Source: Acanthornis magna
Taxonomy: Eukaryota; Chordata; Aves; Passeriformes; Acanthizidae
Reading direction: 5' to 3'
NCBI GenBank assembly: GCA_036785705.1
Contig: JAWUZG010000177.1
Location: forward strand, 1,426,001 to 1,490,000
DNA: 64,000 nt
Made by a program: the position numbers and the translations under genes
Shown here: positions 37,501 to 49,500 of the stretch, piece by piece
Position numbering within the stretch: position 1 is the first letter of the stretch
Layout: the number at the start of each line of letters is the position of its first letter
The notes under the pieces: generated by a model
Databases searched by the model: none
Told to the model about the DNA's origin: nothing
Seen by the model: the letters and a program-made list of their open reading frames with translations, nothing else

Positions 37501-40500
37501 TTCCCTCTCCTCCTGTCACTGTTCCCTGGAGCACAGCCTGACCCCCCTGGCTGTCCCCTCCTGTCAGGAGCTGTGCAGAGCCACAAGGTCCCCCTGATCC
37601 CCTTTGCTCCAGGCTGAGCCCTTTCCCAGCTCCCTCAGCCTCTCCTGGGGCTCCAGACCCTCCCCAGCTCCCTCAGCCTCTCCAGACCCTTCTCCAGCTC
37701 CATTCCCGAGCCCAAAACTCATCCCAGGATTCCAGAGAATGCAATCTGGGGAGGTGGAAAGGGGCTGTAATTAGTGGCTTGCCCTGCCCGATGAGGGTTT
37801 GTAGAGACCATGGTTCCATGATTCCGTTTCCAGTGAATTTTCTTCTTTTCCCATTCCTGGAAAGCAGATTTCCTGGATCTGCACTGATTTATCCCTCACA
37901 GCTCCCAACAAACCCAATCCCAAGGCAAACCTTTGATTACCACGAGTGCTTTGCTCAGATCCCTGCGATCCAGAGGGCAATTTTGTGTGGCAAAAGGAAG
38001 GGTGGAACTGGGTTAGGAGCAAGGTGGGTCTGTCTTCTGGAATCGTGGAATGGTTTGGATTGGAAGGAACCTTAAAATCATCCAATTCCAGCCCCTGCCA
38101 TGGGCATGGAGAGAAGGAGAAGGAGACTTGGAGACAGCCAGAAGGAACTTCCAGGCTAAGGACAGGATGCAGGAAGTTATTCCAGCCCCCGTGTGTCACA
38201 GAAAATTGGGAACTACTTGTCTGAGTGGCTCCTGGCTCAGGAATGGGCTGGAAATCCATGTTCCAGCTGCTCCAGTCCCATGGGAATCACAGCAGGGATT
38301 AATTAACCTGCTGCAGCCTCCCTGGGGGAGCTTTGGAGGAGCACAACTTGCCTGGAGAGTGAATCCCACGTTATTCCTCCTGCCCAGGCTGGTGGCATCC
38401 ACGCCCACGGCGCCCAAGGTGGATCCCGGCGCGGTTCTGCGGTGTTTGGGAAGCCATCCCCTCTTCCCAAAGGCTCAGCTCTGCGTCCTGCACAAGCTCC
38501 CAGACCTACAGAGCAGGGCAGGGGTGAGTTCCGCTCTTTTTTGTGGCTTTTAACAACTTCCTGCTGCTTTGAGGTCACCTCTGCCCTCCTGTGTCCCAAG
38601 GTTCTCCCTCTGGGGTGTTATTTGGGATCATTTGGGCTGAACGACGAGGATTTAGCAGCTCCTCATGGAACTTTTCATCATCCCAGGGGGGGTCTCCCTG
38701 CTCCTGAAGGCTCCAGAGTTTTTGCTCACTCTTCCTTGTCCTTGCCCACCCCAGCCTGAGAAGATGTGGGCCACCTTCGCGGTCGTGGTGCTGTTCTCCG
38801 ACAGCGTGGGCGACATCCAGAGGCTCCTGGAGTGCCTGCGGAGCCCCAGCTCCGACCTGGGCCTGGTGGAGGTGACCGAGGTGCTGTACTGCATGGCGAC
38901 ATTGCTGTTTGCCATGAGGGACAGGAGCATTCCCATCACCAACAGGTCAGGAGCTTCCCTTTCCATCCCTGCCGCGCCCAGGGACACCTCCCGCCACCCC
39001 AGGGTGCTCCAGCCTGGCCTGGGACACTCCAGGGGCAGCCACAGCTTCTCAGAATTCCATCCCAGCCCCTCCCCACCCTCCCAGGCAGCAATTCTGATTG
39101 GCCCCAAGGGCCCAGAGCCCTCCAGAGGCACAGTCAGAGCAGTGGGGATTTGCTTTATTCGGCGCCGCCTGTGGGGATTCACTCCTCCAAACACACACAC
39201 CTGGCACTGCCAACACACAATATTATGGTGACACTCATGGATATTCATCACATTCCCCGGGATGGGAGTGCTTATACAAATCATTTCTCAGCAATCATTA
39301 ATATCATTAGCTGTGTGCCATGCATGCGCTGTGTGTCCTGGTGGTCTCTGGGGTCTTCTCGTGATGAAGATCTGTAGTCTCCATCACAGTGCACTTTTCC
39401 CCTTTCTCTCTGGAGCATGGGCAGTCCTTGGTGGGTGATTCAGGGTTTCTGTGCTGGCCTCAAACAGATTCTTGTCCCTCTTGTCTTGACAAGATCAAGG
39501 CAATCCTGTTTTTCTGGGTTTAGAATTCACATATTCTGTCTCTCGATAGTTCACTTGAGTTACCTAATGACCACTCCTTCCTCAATTCCTTCCCCAGATC
39601 CCACCTAGCCCTGCCTTCTCTCAGTGGGAAGCCATTCTCCCTCATCCTGTCACTCCTTTCAGGATACAATATTCAAAACAAACCCATTTTTTTCCAAAAT
39701 GAAAGCAGGATTTAAAGTAACTGCAGGAACTTCCTGCTCAGCTCCAACAATTTAGTTGGAGACAGCCATGAAGAGCTTCCAGGCTAAGAGCTGGATGCAG
39801 GAAGTTATTCCAGCCCCCACAGAAAACTGGGAATTACTTGTCTAAGTGGCTTTTTATTGCCTCCCCAAAATTGATTATTTGACTTCATTCCAAGCCCTGG
39901 CAGCTCCTTCCCTCGTGATCCTTCTGTTCCCAAAGGTTCCTGTTAGTGCAGGTCAGATCCCACAAATTCCTTCAGGATGAGCTAAGGATGCACAGGTAAA
40001 TCCTTCTTGGGAGAAAATTGGGAAGGAATTGGACTGGGAAATGAAAATAGCCAGGAATGAGATGGCTCTGGAAGCTGTGAGTTCTAACCCAGCCTGTGGG
40101 ACATGGAAAGGCTCATCCTGTGCTTCCTCAGGGGAATTGGGATGTTTGTTTGGCCTGTTAATGATTGATAATTGCTGGGTAAAGTCATGAATTGAGTAAA
40201 CACCTGCAGAAAATGGGGCAGGATGGCCCTGGCCGACAATGAGAGCTGTGGGCAAAGTCACCCATGTCCCATCTCCATCTTCTTGGACAGCCCAGCCCAC
40301 GAAAATCGGGAATGAGCACACTGTAATTTAGGGAATGAGGAGGAAATGTGTCCTGGAGGAATTGGCTGATTCCTGTTTGCAGCTCCTGCGGTAATTAATG
40401 AGTCTGAGTGTCTCAATCATCTGATGAGAGACACTAAATCTGTCCTGGAGGGTGGAAGAAAGGAGCAAAAGTGCCCTAAAAGAGGGAAAAGCACAGTGGG

Positions 40501-43500
40501 AAAACCCTGATGGACAATCCAGGAGTAATTTTAAACCAATTGTTGATTCGTTAAAGCCAAGGAGTCTCTTTGCTCCTCTCTCTGCAGTAAAAAAGCACCA
40601 AGAATTCTTTCCAGAGCTAAAAAACTTCCATAAAACCATTCCAAGACAAAAACTGCTTCACTCTGAAAGCCCAAACCGGCCCCAAATTCTCTCTCAGCTG
40701 CCCCAGTCTGTGATGAATTGTGGTTCAGGAGAGCAGAATTCTCCTGTGGACTCTGATCCCAGGGCATGTTTGCATGGGAGAGAACACAGAGCTGCCAGGG
40801 ATGAGGGACAGGCCACACTCAGAGTTGTCCCCATGGTGCCATTGCTGTCACTTTTCAATGCAGAATTAACTTTAAAAGCACTTCAAAATATTCCTCATTT
40901 CCTGCAGGGCTTGAGGCTTTTTTGGGCAGTATCCAATAGATTGGTGGTGTTTAAGTGACCGCAGAGGTTTAATTTGTTATTAATGATTCCTCGGTGATAA
41001 TTCCTGTTTTATCCTTTCTTCCAGGATCCACTACAATATTTTCCACTGTTTGTATCTGATGGAAAATGCCTCTGGAACTGTGCAGCCTTTGGAAGAGGGA
41101 AGAGTGGCTTCTCAGTGCAGGCAGGATTTCCCATATTTTCCTGTATTTCCTGAAAATCTTTCCAATATTTTTTTATTCCATGCTCTTCTCCTTTTCCCAA
41201 TAACCAAGTTGCTCCCAAGATGGGATGGGATCAATGAGTCCCTGGTTTCCTTCTTAATCAATTTGTTTTACATGGGAGGATTTATTTTTGGGAATTTTAA
41301 AGGATTCATTCCTTTCCCACTCGTTGATTGGAATTTTTTTCCCCTGTTTTTAGTGGATGGCCTGATGTCAAACTGACCCATGAACAGCAAAGGATTTTGA
41401 ATCACAAAATTGAACCTGGCCAAACAGTGAAAATTATGGCATTTGCAGGTAAGAGCCCAAAATTATATTGGAAAAATGAGTGGACAATTCCCAGTCTGCT
41501 CCTTCCCTCCCTGACCCCATGGGAAAAGGAAACAGTTCCTGAAGGACTGACCCCATGGGAAAGGGAACAGTTCCTGAAGGAGTGACCCCATGGGAAAGGG
41601 AACAGTTCCTGAAGGAGTGACCCCATGGAAAAAGGGAACAATTCCTGAAGGAGTGACCTATGGGAAATGGAACAGTTCCTGAAGGAGTGACCCCATGGGA
41701 AATGGAACAGTTCCTGAGGGACTGACCCCATGGGAAATGGAACAGTTCCTGAAGGAGTGACCCCATGGGAAAGGGAACAGTTCCTGAGGGACTGACCCCA
41801 TGGGAAATGGAGCAGTTCCTGAAGGAGTGACCCCATGGGAAATGGAACAGTTCCTGAAGGAGTGACCCCATGGGAAATGGAACAGTTCCTGAAGGAGTGA
41901 CCCCATGGGAAATGGAACAGTTCCTGAAGGACTGACCCCATGGGAAAAGTGGAGTTCCACAAGTTGTGCCAGGGGAGGCTCAGGTTGGATATTAGGAAAA
42001 TTCCTTCATGGGAAGGGCTGTCCAGCCCTGTCCCAGCTGCCCAGGGCAGGGGTGGAGTCCCCATCCCTGGAGGGATTCAAAAGCCACGTGGATGTGGCAC
42101 TTGGGGACATGGATGGCCTTGGAAGTGCTGGGGAATGGTTGGGCTTGACCTTAAAGAACTTTTCCAACCTCTGTAATTCCATGATTCTCTGAAATCAGTG
42201 GAGTGAAGGGGAATATTGGAGTTTGGACAGCAGGAGAGGGAGGTAAAAAAAAAAAAAAAAAAGTTTATGGAATCATTCATTCCTAACTCTGAGTATTTTA
42301 ATCCTTATTTTCCTCTCCTCTCCAGGGACAGGGAAAACCTCGACCTTGGTCAAATATGCGGAGAAATTCCCGGACCTGAAGTTCCTTTACGTGGCTTTTA
42401 ACAAAGCAGTCACAGAGAAGGGGAAAAAGGTTTTCCCAAGGAATGTCACGTGCAAGACGTTCCACTCCTTGGCATTCGGAAGCGTTGGGAGACAGTGAGT
42501 GAGGAATTTGGATTCCTTTGCGGAAGAGGGAAAGGACAGGGCAGGAAGGGGAAGTGGTTTGGAAGGAAACCTCCAGGATTTGAGGCAGCACAGATAATGG
42601 GGGAAATTTGTCAGTTGTGGCTTCCAAATGGATCCTGGATGCTCCGGGGATTTTAGCATCCATGGGAGCCTGGGGAATCCCTCCTTGCCCTGCAAACAGT
42701 CTGGAATTCCAGGGGTGAGCTCCCGGAATATCCCTGTGGCTCGATTTTCTATCTCTAAAATATATAAAATCAACACATTTGTGCTTCCTCCCAGGCAAAT
42801 CTGCACAGATTTTAAAGACATTCCATCCTTAGGATGAATTGGGATATAAATCAGAGTTTTTCCACAGATAGTGCACCAAAAAAAAAGGGATTTCTGTGTG
42901 TTCTAACATCTTTTTTCTCTTTTTCTCACCTCTGGCACAGCTACAAAGACAAAGGCAAGCTGAACTTCTCCAAGATGTCTGTTTTCTCCATCAGCTTCCT
43001 CCTCCGGCACCGTGAGGGCCAATCCCTGTTTGTCAGAGGCAAAACCGTGTCCCAGACCCTGGAAAATTTCTTTTCCTCCTCGGATGAGGAGATCTGTGAG
43101 GAGCACACACCCGTGTGGTTCAAAAACACTCACGGACAGATGCAGCTTGTGAGCCGAGAGGAAAAGCAAGTGAGTCTGTGGGATGGAGCCTCTGGGATTA
43201 TCCAAGGTTGGATGGGGCTTGGAGCAGCCTGGGATAGTGGGGAATGTCCCTGGGAGTGGCACTGGATGGGATGTAGGGTCCCTTCCCACCCAGACTATTC
43301 TGGGATTTTATAAAACAATCTATGTCCCTTTCCACCAAAGCATTCCAGGATTTTATGGAGCAATCCATGTCCCTTCCCACCAAAGCATTCCAGGATTTTA
43401 TAAAACAATCCATGTCCCTTCCCACCCAAACCATCCCAGGATTTTATAAACCAATCCATGTCCCTTCCCACCCAAACCATTCCAGGATTTTATAAACCAA

Positions 43501-46500
43501 TCCATGTCCCTTCCCACCCAAACCATCCTAGGATTTTATAAAACAATCCATGTGCATCCCAAAATGTTGTTTCCCAGGGATGCTTCCCATGTTTTGGTGA
43601 AATTTGGGAAGAAGGGCTGGGATTGGGAAAACCTTCAGCCAGAGAAGAGTTTGTGGGAAATGCTGAGCTCTGAAAGAAAGCAGAGGGTGGAAACAACATT
43701 CCAAAGAAATGGGGAGGAAGAATCAAAGATTGGCAGGAAGGTGATGCTGTTGGGGAAAAAGGGATAATCCCTCTCTTCCCTAAGAGATGTTTCCAGCCAA
43801 ATTCCTCACCAAATCCCTGTGGATCAGAGGGGAATGGCTTGGCAGTGCCAGAGGGCAGGGACCGATGGGATCTTGGGAATTGGGAATTGCTGCCGGGGAG
43901 GGTGGGGAGGGGCTGGGCTGGAATTGCCAGAGCAGCTGTGGCTGCCCCTGGATCCCTGCAGTGTCCCAGGCCAGGCTGGACATTGGGGCTTGGAGCAGCC
44001 TGGGACAGTGGCAGGTGTCCCTGCCATGGCTGGGGTGGCACTGGGTGGCCTTTGGGGTCCCTTCCAACCCAAACCATTCCATTTTATTGACTGATCCCTG
44101 ATTTATCCCAATCCTTCTGTTTTCCCATTTCAGATCAATGTGGAAGAGGCCAGAGAGATTTGGCACAACATGAAAAAGCTGGACGGAGACACAGACAAAA
44201 GATACAAGATGACTTGTGATGGTAAAAGATGGAAAATCCCGTGGGATAAGAGGCTGGGGTGGAAAAACAAATGGATTTGTGCTTCTGGCTGAACATCCAG
44301 AAGGATGAAATGTCTCTTATCCTGCCGCTGGCTCACCAGGGAATCTCCCTCTGGCTCAGTTCTTATCTATAAAATTTATAAAATGAACAAGTTTGGCTCC
44401 CACCAGGACAAAAATGTGCAGATTTGAAGGATATTCCATTATTTTAGTGGCTAAAAATCAGGCGCAAAAATTGGAAGTTTCTTCCAGCACATCCTTTCCT
44501 CTGGATAGTGCATGAGGCAACTGGGAAAAAACTTCTTCTTTGAATTTTTGGGGGGCATTAAGAAGTTTGGAGTCTTCAGCTTTGGGATTGCCAAGGGATT
44601 CAGAGCCACACGTGGGAGCAATAAGAGATTTTTGCTACCCTTCCAAATGTCCTCGAAATTCCAAGCAGGACAGAGGGCCAGAAATGTTGCAAAACAACCA
44701 AAAAAACAAGGAAAAAAGGGGTTTGTTTTAAAGATCCTGGTGGTTTCTGATGAGGGAATCCCCCTCTCCCTGAAATCCCTGATTTTTTCCCCTCAGGATA
44801 TTTGAAACTTTGGCAGCTCAGCAAGCCCCAGCTCTCAGGATACGATGCCATTTTTGTGGATGAAGCCCAGGATTGCACTCCAGGTGACTTATTCCAGGAA
44901 ATGGAGCCCCAACATTCCCACAAAATTCCAGAGGGGAAAATCCATGTGCTCAGGGGATGTGGGAGAAGAAGCTTAACTAAAATACTTAGAATTTAAATAA
45001 ATTCCCTCCTCAGGTGGAACATTCTTACCTGAGCTTTTCCTTGCTCGGCCTTGGGATCGGAGCAGGTTCCTCCCTCGTGATCTGAACTGAAATTTTCCTT
45101 GCTCGGCCTTGTGTTCGAAGCAGTTTCTCCCTCATGATCCAAACGGAGATTTTCCTTAGCCTTGGATTCGGAGCGGGTTCCTCCCTCATGATCCAAAGGG
45201 AGATTTTCCTTAGTCAGCCTTGGGTTTGGAGCAGGTTCCTCCCTCATGACCCAAATGGAGATTTTCCTTAGTCAGCTTTGGGTTCAGAGCAGGTTCCTCC
45301 CTCATGATCTGAACTGAAATTTTCCTTGCTTGGCCTTGTGTTCGAAGCAGTTCCTCCCTCATGATCCAAACGGAGATTTTCCTTAGCCTTGGGTTCAGAG
45401 CAGGTTCCTCCCTCATGATCCAAACTGAAATTTTCCTTAGCCTTGGGTTTGGAGCAGGTTCCTCCCTCATGATCCAAATGGAGATTTTCCTTGCTCGGCC
45501 TTGGGTTCGGAGCAGTTCCTCCCTCATGATCCAGATTAGATTTTCCTTGCTCCTCCTTGGGTTCGGGGCAGGTTCCTCCCTCATGATCCAAATGGAGATT
45601 TTCCTTAGTCAGCCTTGGTTTTTGAGCAGGTTCCTCCCTCATGATCCAAATTAGATTTTCCTTAGCCTTGGGTTCAGAGCAGGTTCCTCCCTCATGATCC
45701 AAACTGAAATTTTCCTTAGCCTTGGGTTCGGAGAAGTTCCTCCCTCATGATCCAAATTAGATTTTCCTTGCTCTTCCTTGGGTTTGGGGCAGGTTCCTCC
45801 CTCATGATCCAGATTAGATTTTCCTTGCTCAGCCTTGGGTTCAGAGCACTTCCTCCCTCATGATCCAGATTAGATTTTCCTTGCTCCTCCTTGGGTTCGG
45901 AGCAGGTTCCTCCCTCATGATCCAAATTAGATTTTCCTTAGCCTTGGGTTCAGAGCAGGTTCCTCCCTCATGATCCAAATTAGATTTTCCTTAGCTTTGG
46001 GTTTGGAGCAGGTTCCTCCCTCGTGATCCGAACTGAGATTTTCCTTGCTCGGCCTTGGGTTCGGGGCAGGTTCCTCCTTCATGATCCAAATGGAGATTTT
46101 CCTTAGACCGCTTTGGGTTCGGAGCAGGTTCCTCCCTCATGATCTGAACTGAAATTTTCCTTGCTCGGCCTTGTGTTCAGAGCAGTTCCTCCCTCATGAT
46201 CCAAATTAGATTTTCCTTAGCTTTGGGTTCGGAGCAGTTCCTCCTTCATGATCCAAACTGAGATTTTCCTTGCTCGGCCTTGGGTTCGGGGCAGGTTCCT
46301 CCTTCATGATCCAGATTAGATTTTCCTTGCTCAGCCTTGTGTTCAGAGCACTTCCTCCCTCATGATCCAAACTGAGATTTTCCTTGCTCGGCCTTGGGTT
46401 TGGAGCAGGTTCCTCCCTCAAGATCCAAATTAGATTTTCCTTAGCTTTGGGTTCGGAGCAGTTCCTCCTTCATGATCCAAACTGAGATTTTCCTTAGCCT

Positions 46501-49500
46501 TGGGTTCGGAGCAGTTCCTCCCTCATGTTTTTTCTTGCTTGGCCTTGGGTTCGGAGCAGGTTCCTCCCTCATGATCCGAACTGAGATTTTCCTTAGTCAG
46601 TCTTGGTTTTGTTTTGGAGCAGGTTCCTCCCTCATGATCCAATGTTTTCCCACAGCCATCGTGGATATCGTGCAGTCACAGAAATGTGGGAAAATCCTGG
46701 TGGGAGACCCTCACCAGCAGATTTACACCTTCCGAGGGGCCATCAACACCCTTTACTCGGTGCCTCACACCCACGTGTTTTACCTGACCCAGGTAAGGGG
46801 GTCCTTCGCCATGGGCACATCCCAAATCCAGTGGGAAACTTTAACAGAATCCTGGAATTCTGCACCGTGGAGGGTTTGCTTTTCCCGGGATTGCGGGGAA
46901 TCCATCTCCTGTGGGCCTTCAGTGGGGAGATCCCCTCCCGTGGCTGGAAAAGCAGGAGGAATATTTTGGGAATGAATACTGAATCCTGCTTTGGAGTCCA
47001 ACAGCACAGGAGCTGGAGCTGCTGGAGAGAGTCCAGAGGAATCCCTGGAGCCAGGCTGGGAGAGCTGGGAATGTTCCCTGGAGAAGGGAAGGACACAGGG
47101 AGAGCTGCGAGCCCCTGGCAGGGCCTGAAGGGCTCCAGGAGAGCTGCAGAGGGACTGGGGACAAGGGCTGCAGGGACAGCACCCAGGGAATGGCTTGGCA
47201 GTGCCAGAGGGCAGGGCCAGATGGGATCTTGGGAATTGGGAATTGCTGCCGGGGAGGGTGGGGAGGGGCTGGGCTGGAATTGCCAGAGCAGCTGTGGCTG
47301 CCCCTGGATCCCTGCAGTGTCCCAGGCCAGGCTGGACAGGGCTTGGAGCAGCCTGGGACAGTGGCAGGTGTCCCTGCCAGGGCAGGGGTGGCACTGGGTG
47401 GCCTTTGGGGTCCCTTCCCACCCAAACCATTCCAGGGTTCCATACATGGAGCTGGGGAGGGATAAGAAGCCAGAGCACAACCACAGACCCTCACTGGTTT
47501 TTAGCTCTGGAATATGAAGAGGCTCTCAGGGACCTCCTGTCCCTCTCTCTGTGTCCTCACTTCACTAAGGAGTTCACAGCCTCGAGTTTATGAAGCTCTG
47601 TCAGACATTGATTCTTTTCCTCTGCCCAGTGATTCCTCAGCTGTGGCTGCCCCTGGATCCCTGCAGTGTCCCAGGCCAGGCTGGACAGGACTCGGAGCAG
47701 CCTGGGATGGGGGAAACCCTGTCCAGGATTTCTAGGAATAGTGAGGATTTTGATATTTTTTCCATGAAAGGTGTCCAGAAGGTTGGTGGGAATCATCTGC
47801 TTCGGGTTGAAGGATGACCAGGATTTCTAGGAATATTTTGAGGGATTTTGATGCTTTTTCCACAGGAAAAGTTGTCCAGAGAGTCGGTGGGAATTGTGTA
47901 CTTTGAGGATGACCAGGATTTCTGGGAAAATACTGAGGGATTTTTGTGCTATTTTCAGGAGAAAGTTGTCCCGAAGGTTGCTGGGAATTGAGTCATTTGG
48001 GGTTAAGAATAACCAGAATTTATAGGAATATTTTGAGGGATTTTGGTGCTTTTTCCACAGGAAAAGTTGTCCGGAGAGTCAGTGGGAATTCTGTACTTTG
48101 AGGATGACCAGGATCTCTAGGAATACTTTGGGGGATTTTTGTGCTTTTTTCGGGAGACAGTTGTCCCGAAGGTTTGGTGGGAATTGTAAAATTTCAGGTT
48201 AAGAATGACCAGGATTTCTAGGAATTGTCTGTGGGGTTTTGGGTGCTTTTTCCACGAAAAACATGTCCAAAAGGTTGGTAGGAACTGTATTATTTGGGTT
48301 TAAGGATGACCAGGATTTCTAGGAATATTTTGGGAGGTTTTGTGCTTTTTTTCGGGAGAAAGTTGTCCCAAAGGTTCGGTGGGAATTGTGAAATACGGGT
48401 TAAGAATGACCAGAATTACTAGGAATATTTTGAGGGATTTTGGTGCTTTTTCCACAAAAAATTGGCCCAAAACATTGTTGGGAATTGAGTCATTTAGGGT
48501 TAAGAATGACCAGAATTTCTAGGAATATTTTGAGGGATTTTGGTGCTTTTTCCACAAAAAATTGACCCAAAACATTGCTGGGAATTGAGTCATTTAGGGT
48601 TAAGAATGACCAGAATTTCTAGGAATATTTTGAGGGATTTTGGTGCTTTTTCCACAAAAAATTGGCCCAAAACATTGCTGGGAATTGAGTCATTTAGGGT
48701 TAAGAATGACCAGGATTTCTAAGAATTCTTTGGGTAATTTTGGTGTTTTTTCCAAGAGAAAAGTTGTCTGGAAGATTTTAAGAATAACCAGGATTTCTAG
48801 GAATATTTTGAGGGATTTTGGTGCTTTTTCCACAAAAAATTAGCCCAAAACATTGCTGGGAATTGAGTCATTTAGGGTTAAGAATGACCAGGATTTCTAG
48901 GAATTCTTTGGGTAATTTTGGTGTTTTTTTCCAAGAGAAAAGTTGTCTGGAAGATTTTAAGAATAACCAGGATTTCTAGGAATATTTTGAGGGATTTCGG
49001 TGCTTTTTCCACAAAAAATTAGCCCAAAACATTGCTGGGAATTGAGTCATTTAGGGTTAAGAATGACCAGAATTTCTAGGAATATTTTGAGGGATTTTGG
49101 TGCTTTTTCCACAAAAAATTAGCCCAAAACATTGCTGGGAATTGAGTCATTTAGGGTTAAGAATGACCAGGATTTCTAGGAATTCTTTGGGTAATTTTGG
49201 TGTTTTTTCCAAGAGAAAAGTTGTCTGGAAGATTTTAAGAATAACCAGGATTTCTAGGAATATTTTGAGGGATTTTGGTGCTTTTTCCACAAAAATTTAG
49301 CCCAGAACATTGCTGGGAATTGAGTCATTTAGGGTTAAGAATGACCAGGATTTCTAGGAATATTTTGAGGGATTTTGGTGCTTTTTACACCAAAAATTTG
49401 TCCGAAACGTTGCTGGGAATTGAGTCATTTCGGGTTAAAAATGACCAGAATTTCTAGGAATATTTTGAGGGATTTTGGTGCTTTTTCCACGAAAAAATTG

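Larger units (their letters stand above)
38126..39855 (+). repeat. Dispersed direct repeat pair, about 100 bp
   Basis: 38126-38230 and 39758-39855 share GAGACAGCC, CTTCCAGGCTAAG, GGATGCAGGAAGTTATTCCA, GCCCCC and TACTTGTCT(G/A)AGTGGCT. They lie in FBH1 introns 4 and 6 in the same orientation, about 1.63 kb apart. This is an unknown interspersed repeat or an old segmental duplication. Confidence 0.85.
42745..44515 (+). repeat. Dispersed direct repeat pair, about 130 bp
   Basis: 42745-42880 and 44365-44515 share the order TATCT(C/A)TAAAAT, ATAAAAT(C/G)AACA, CAGAT and CATTCCAT, GATAGTGCA, at roughly 75-80 percent by eye. They lie in FBH1 introns 9 and 11, flanking exons 10 and 11, in the same orientation. 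Confidence 0.6.
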
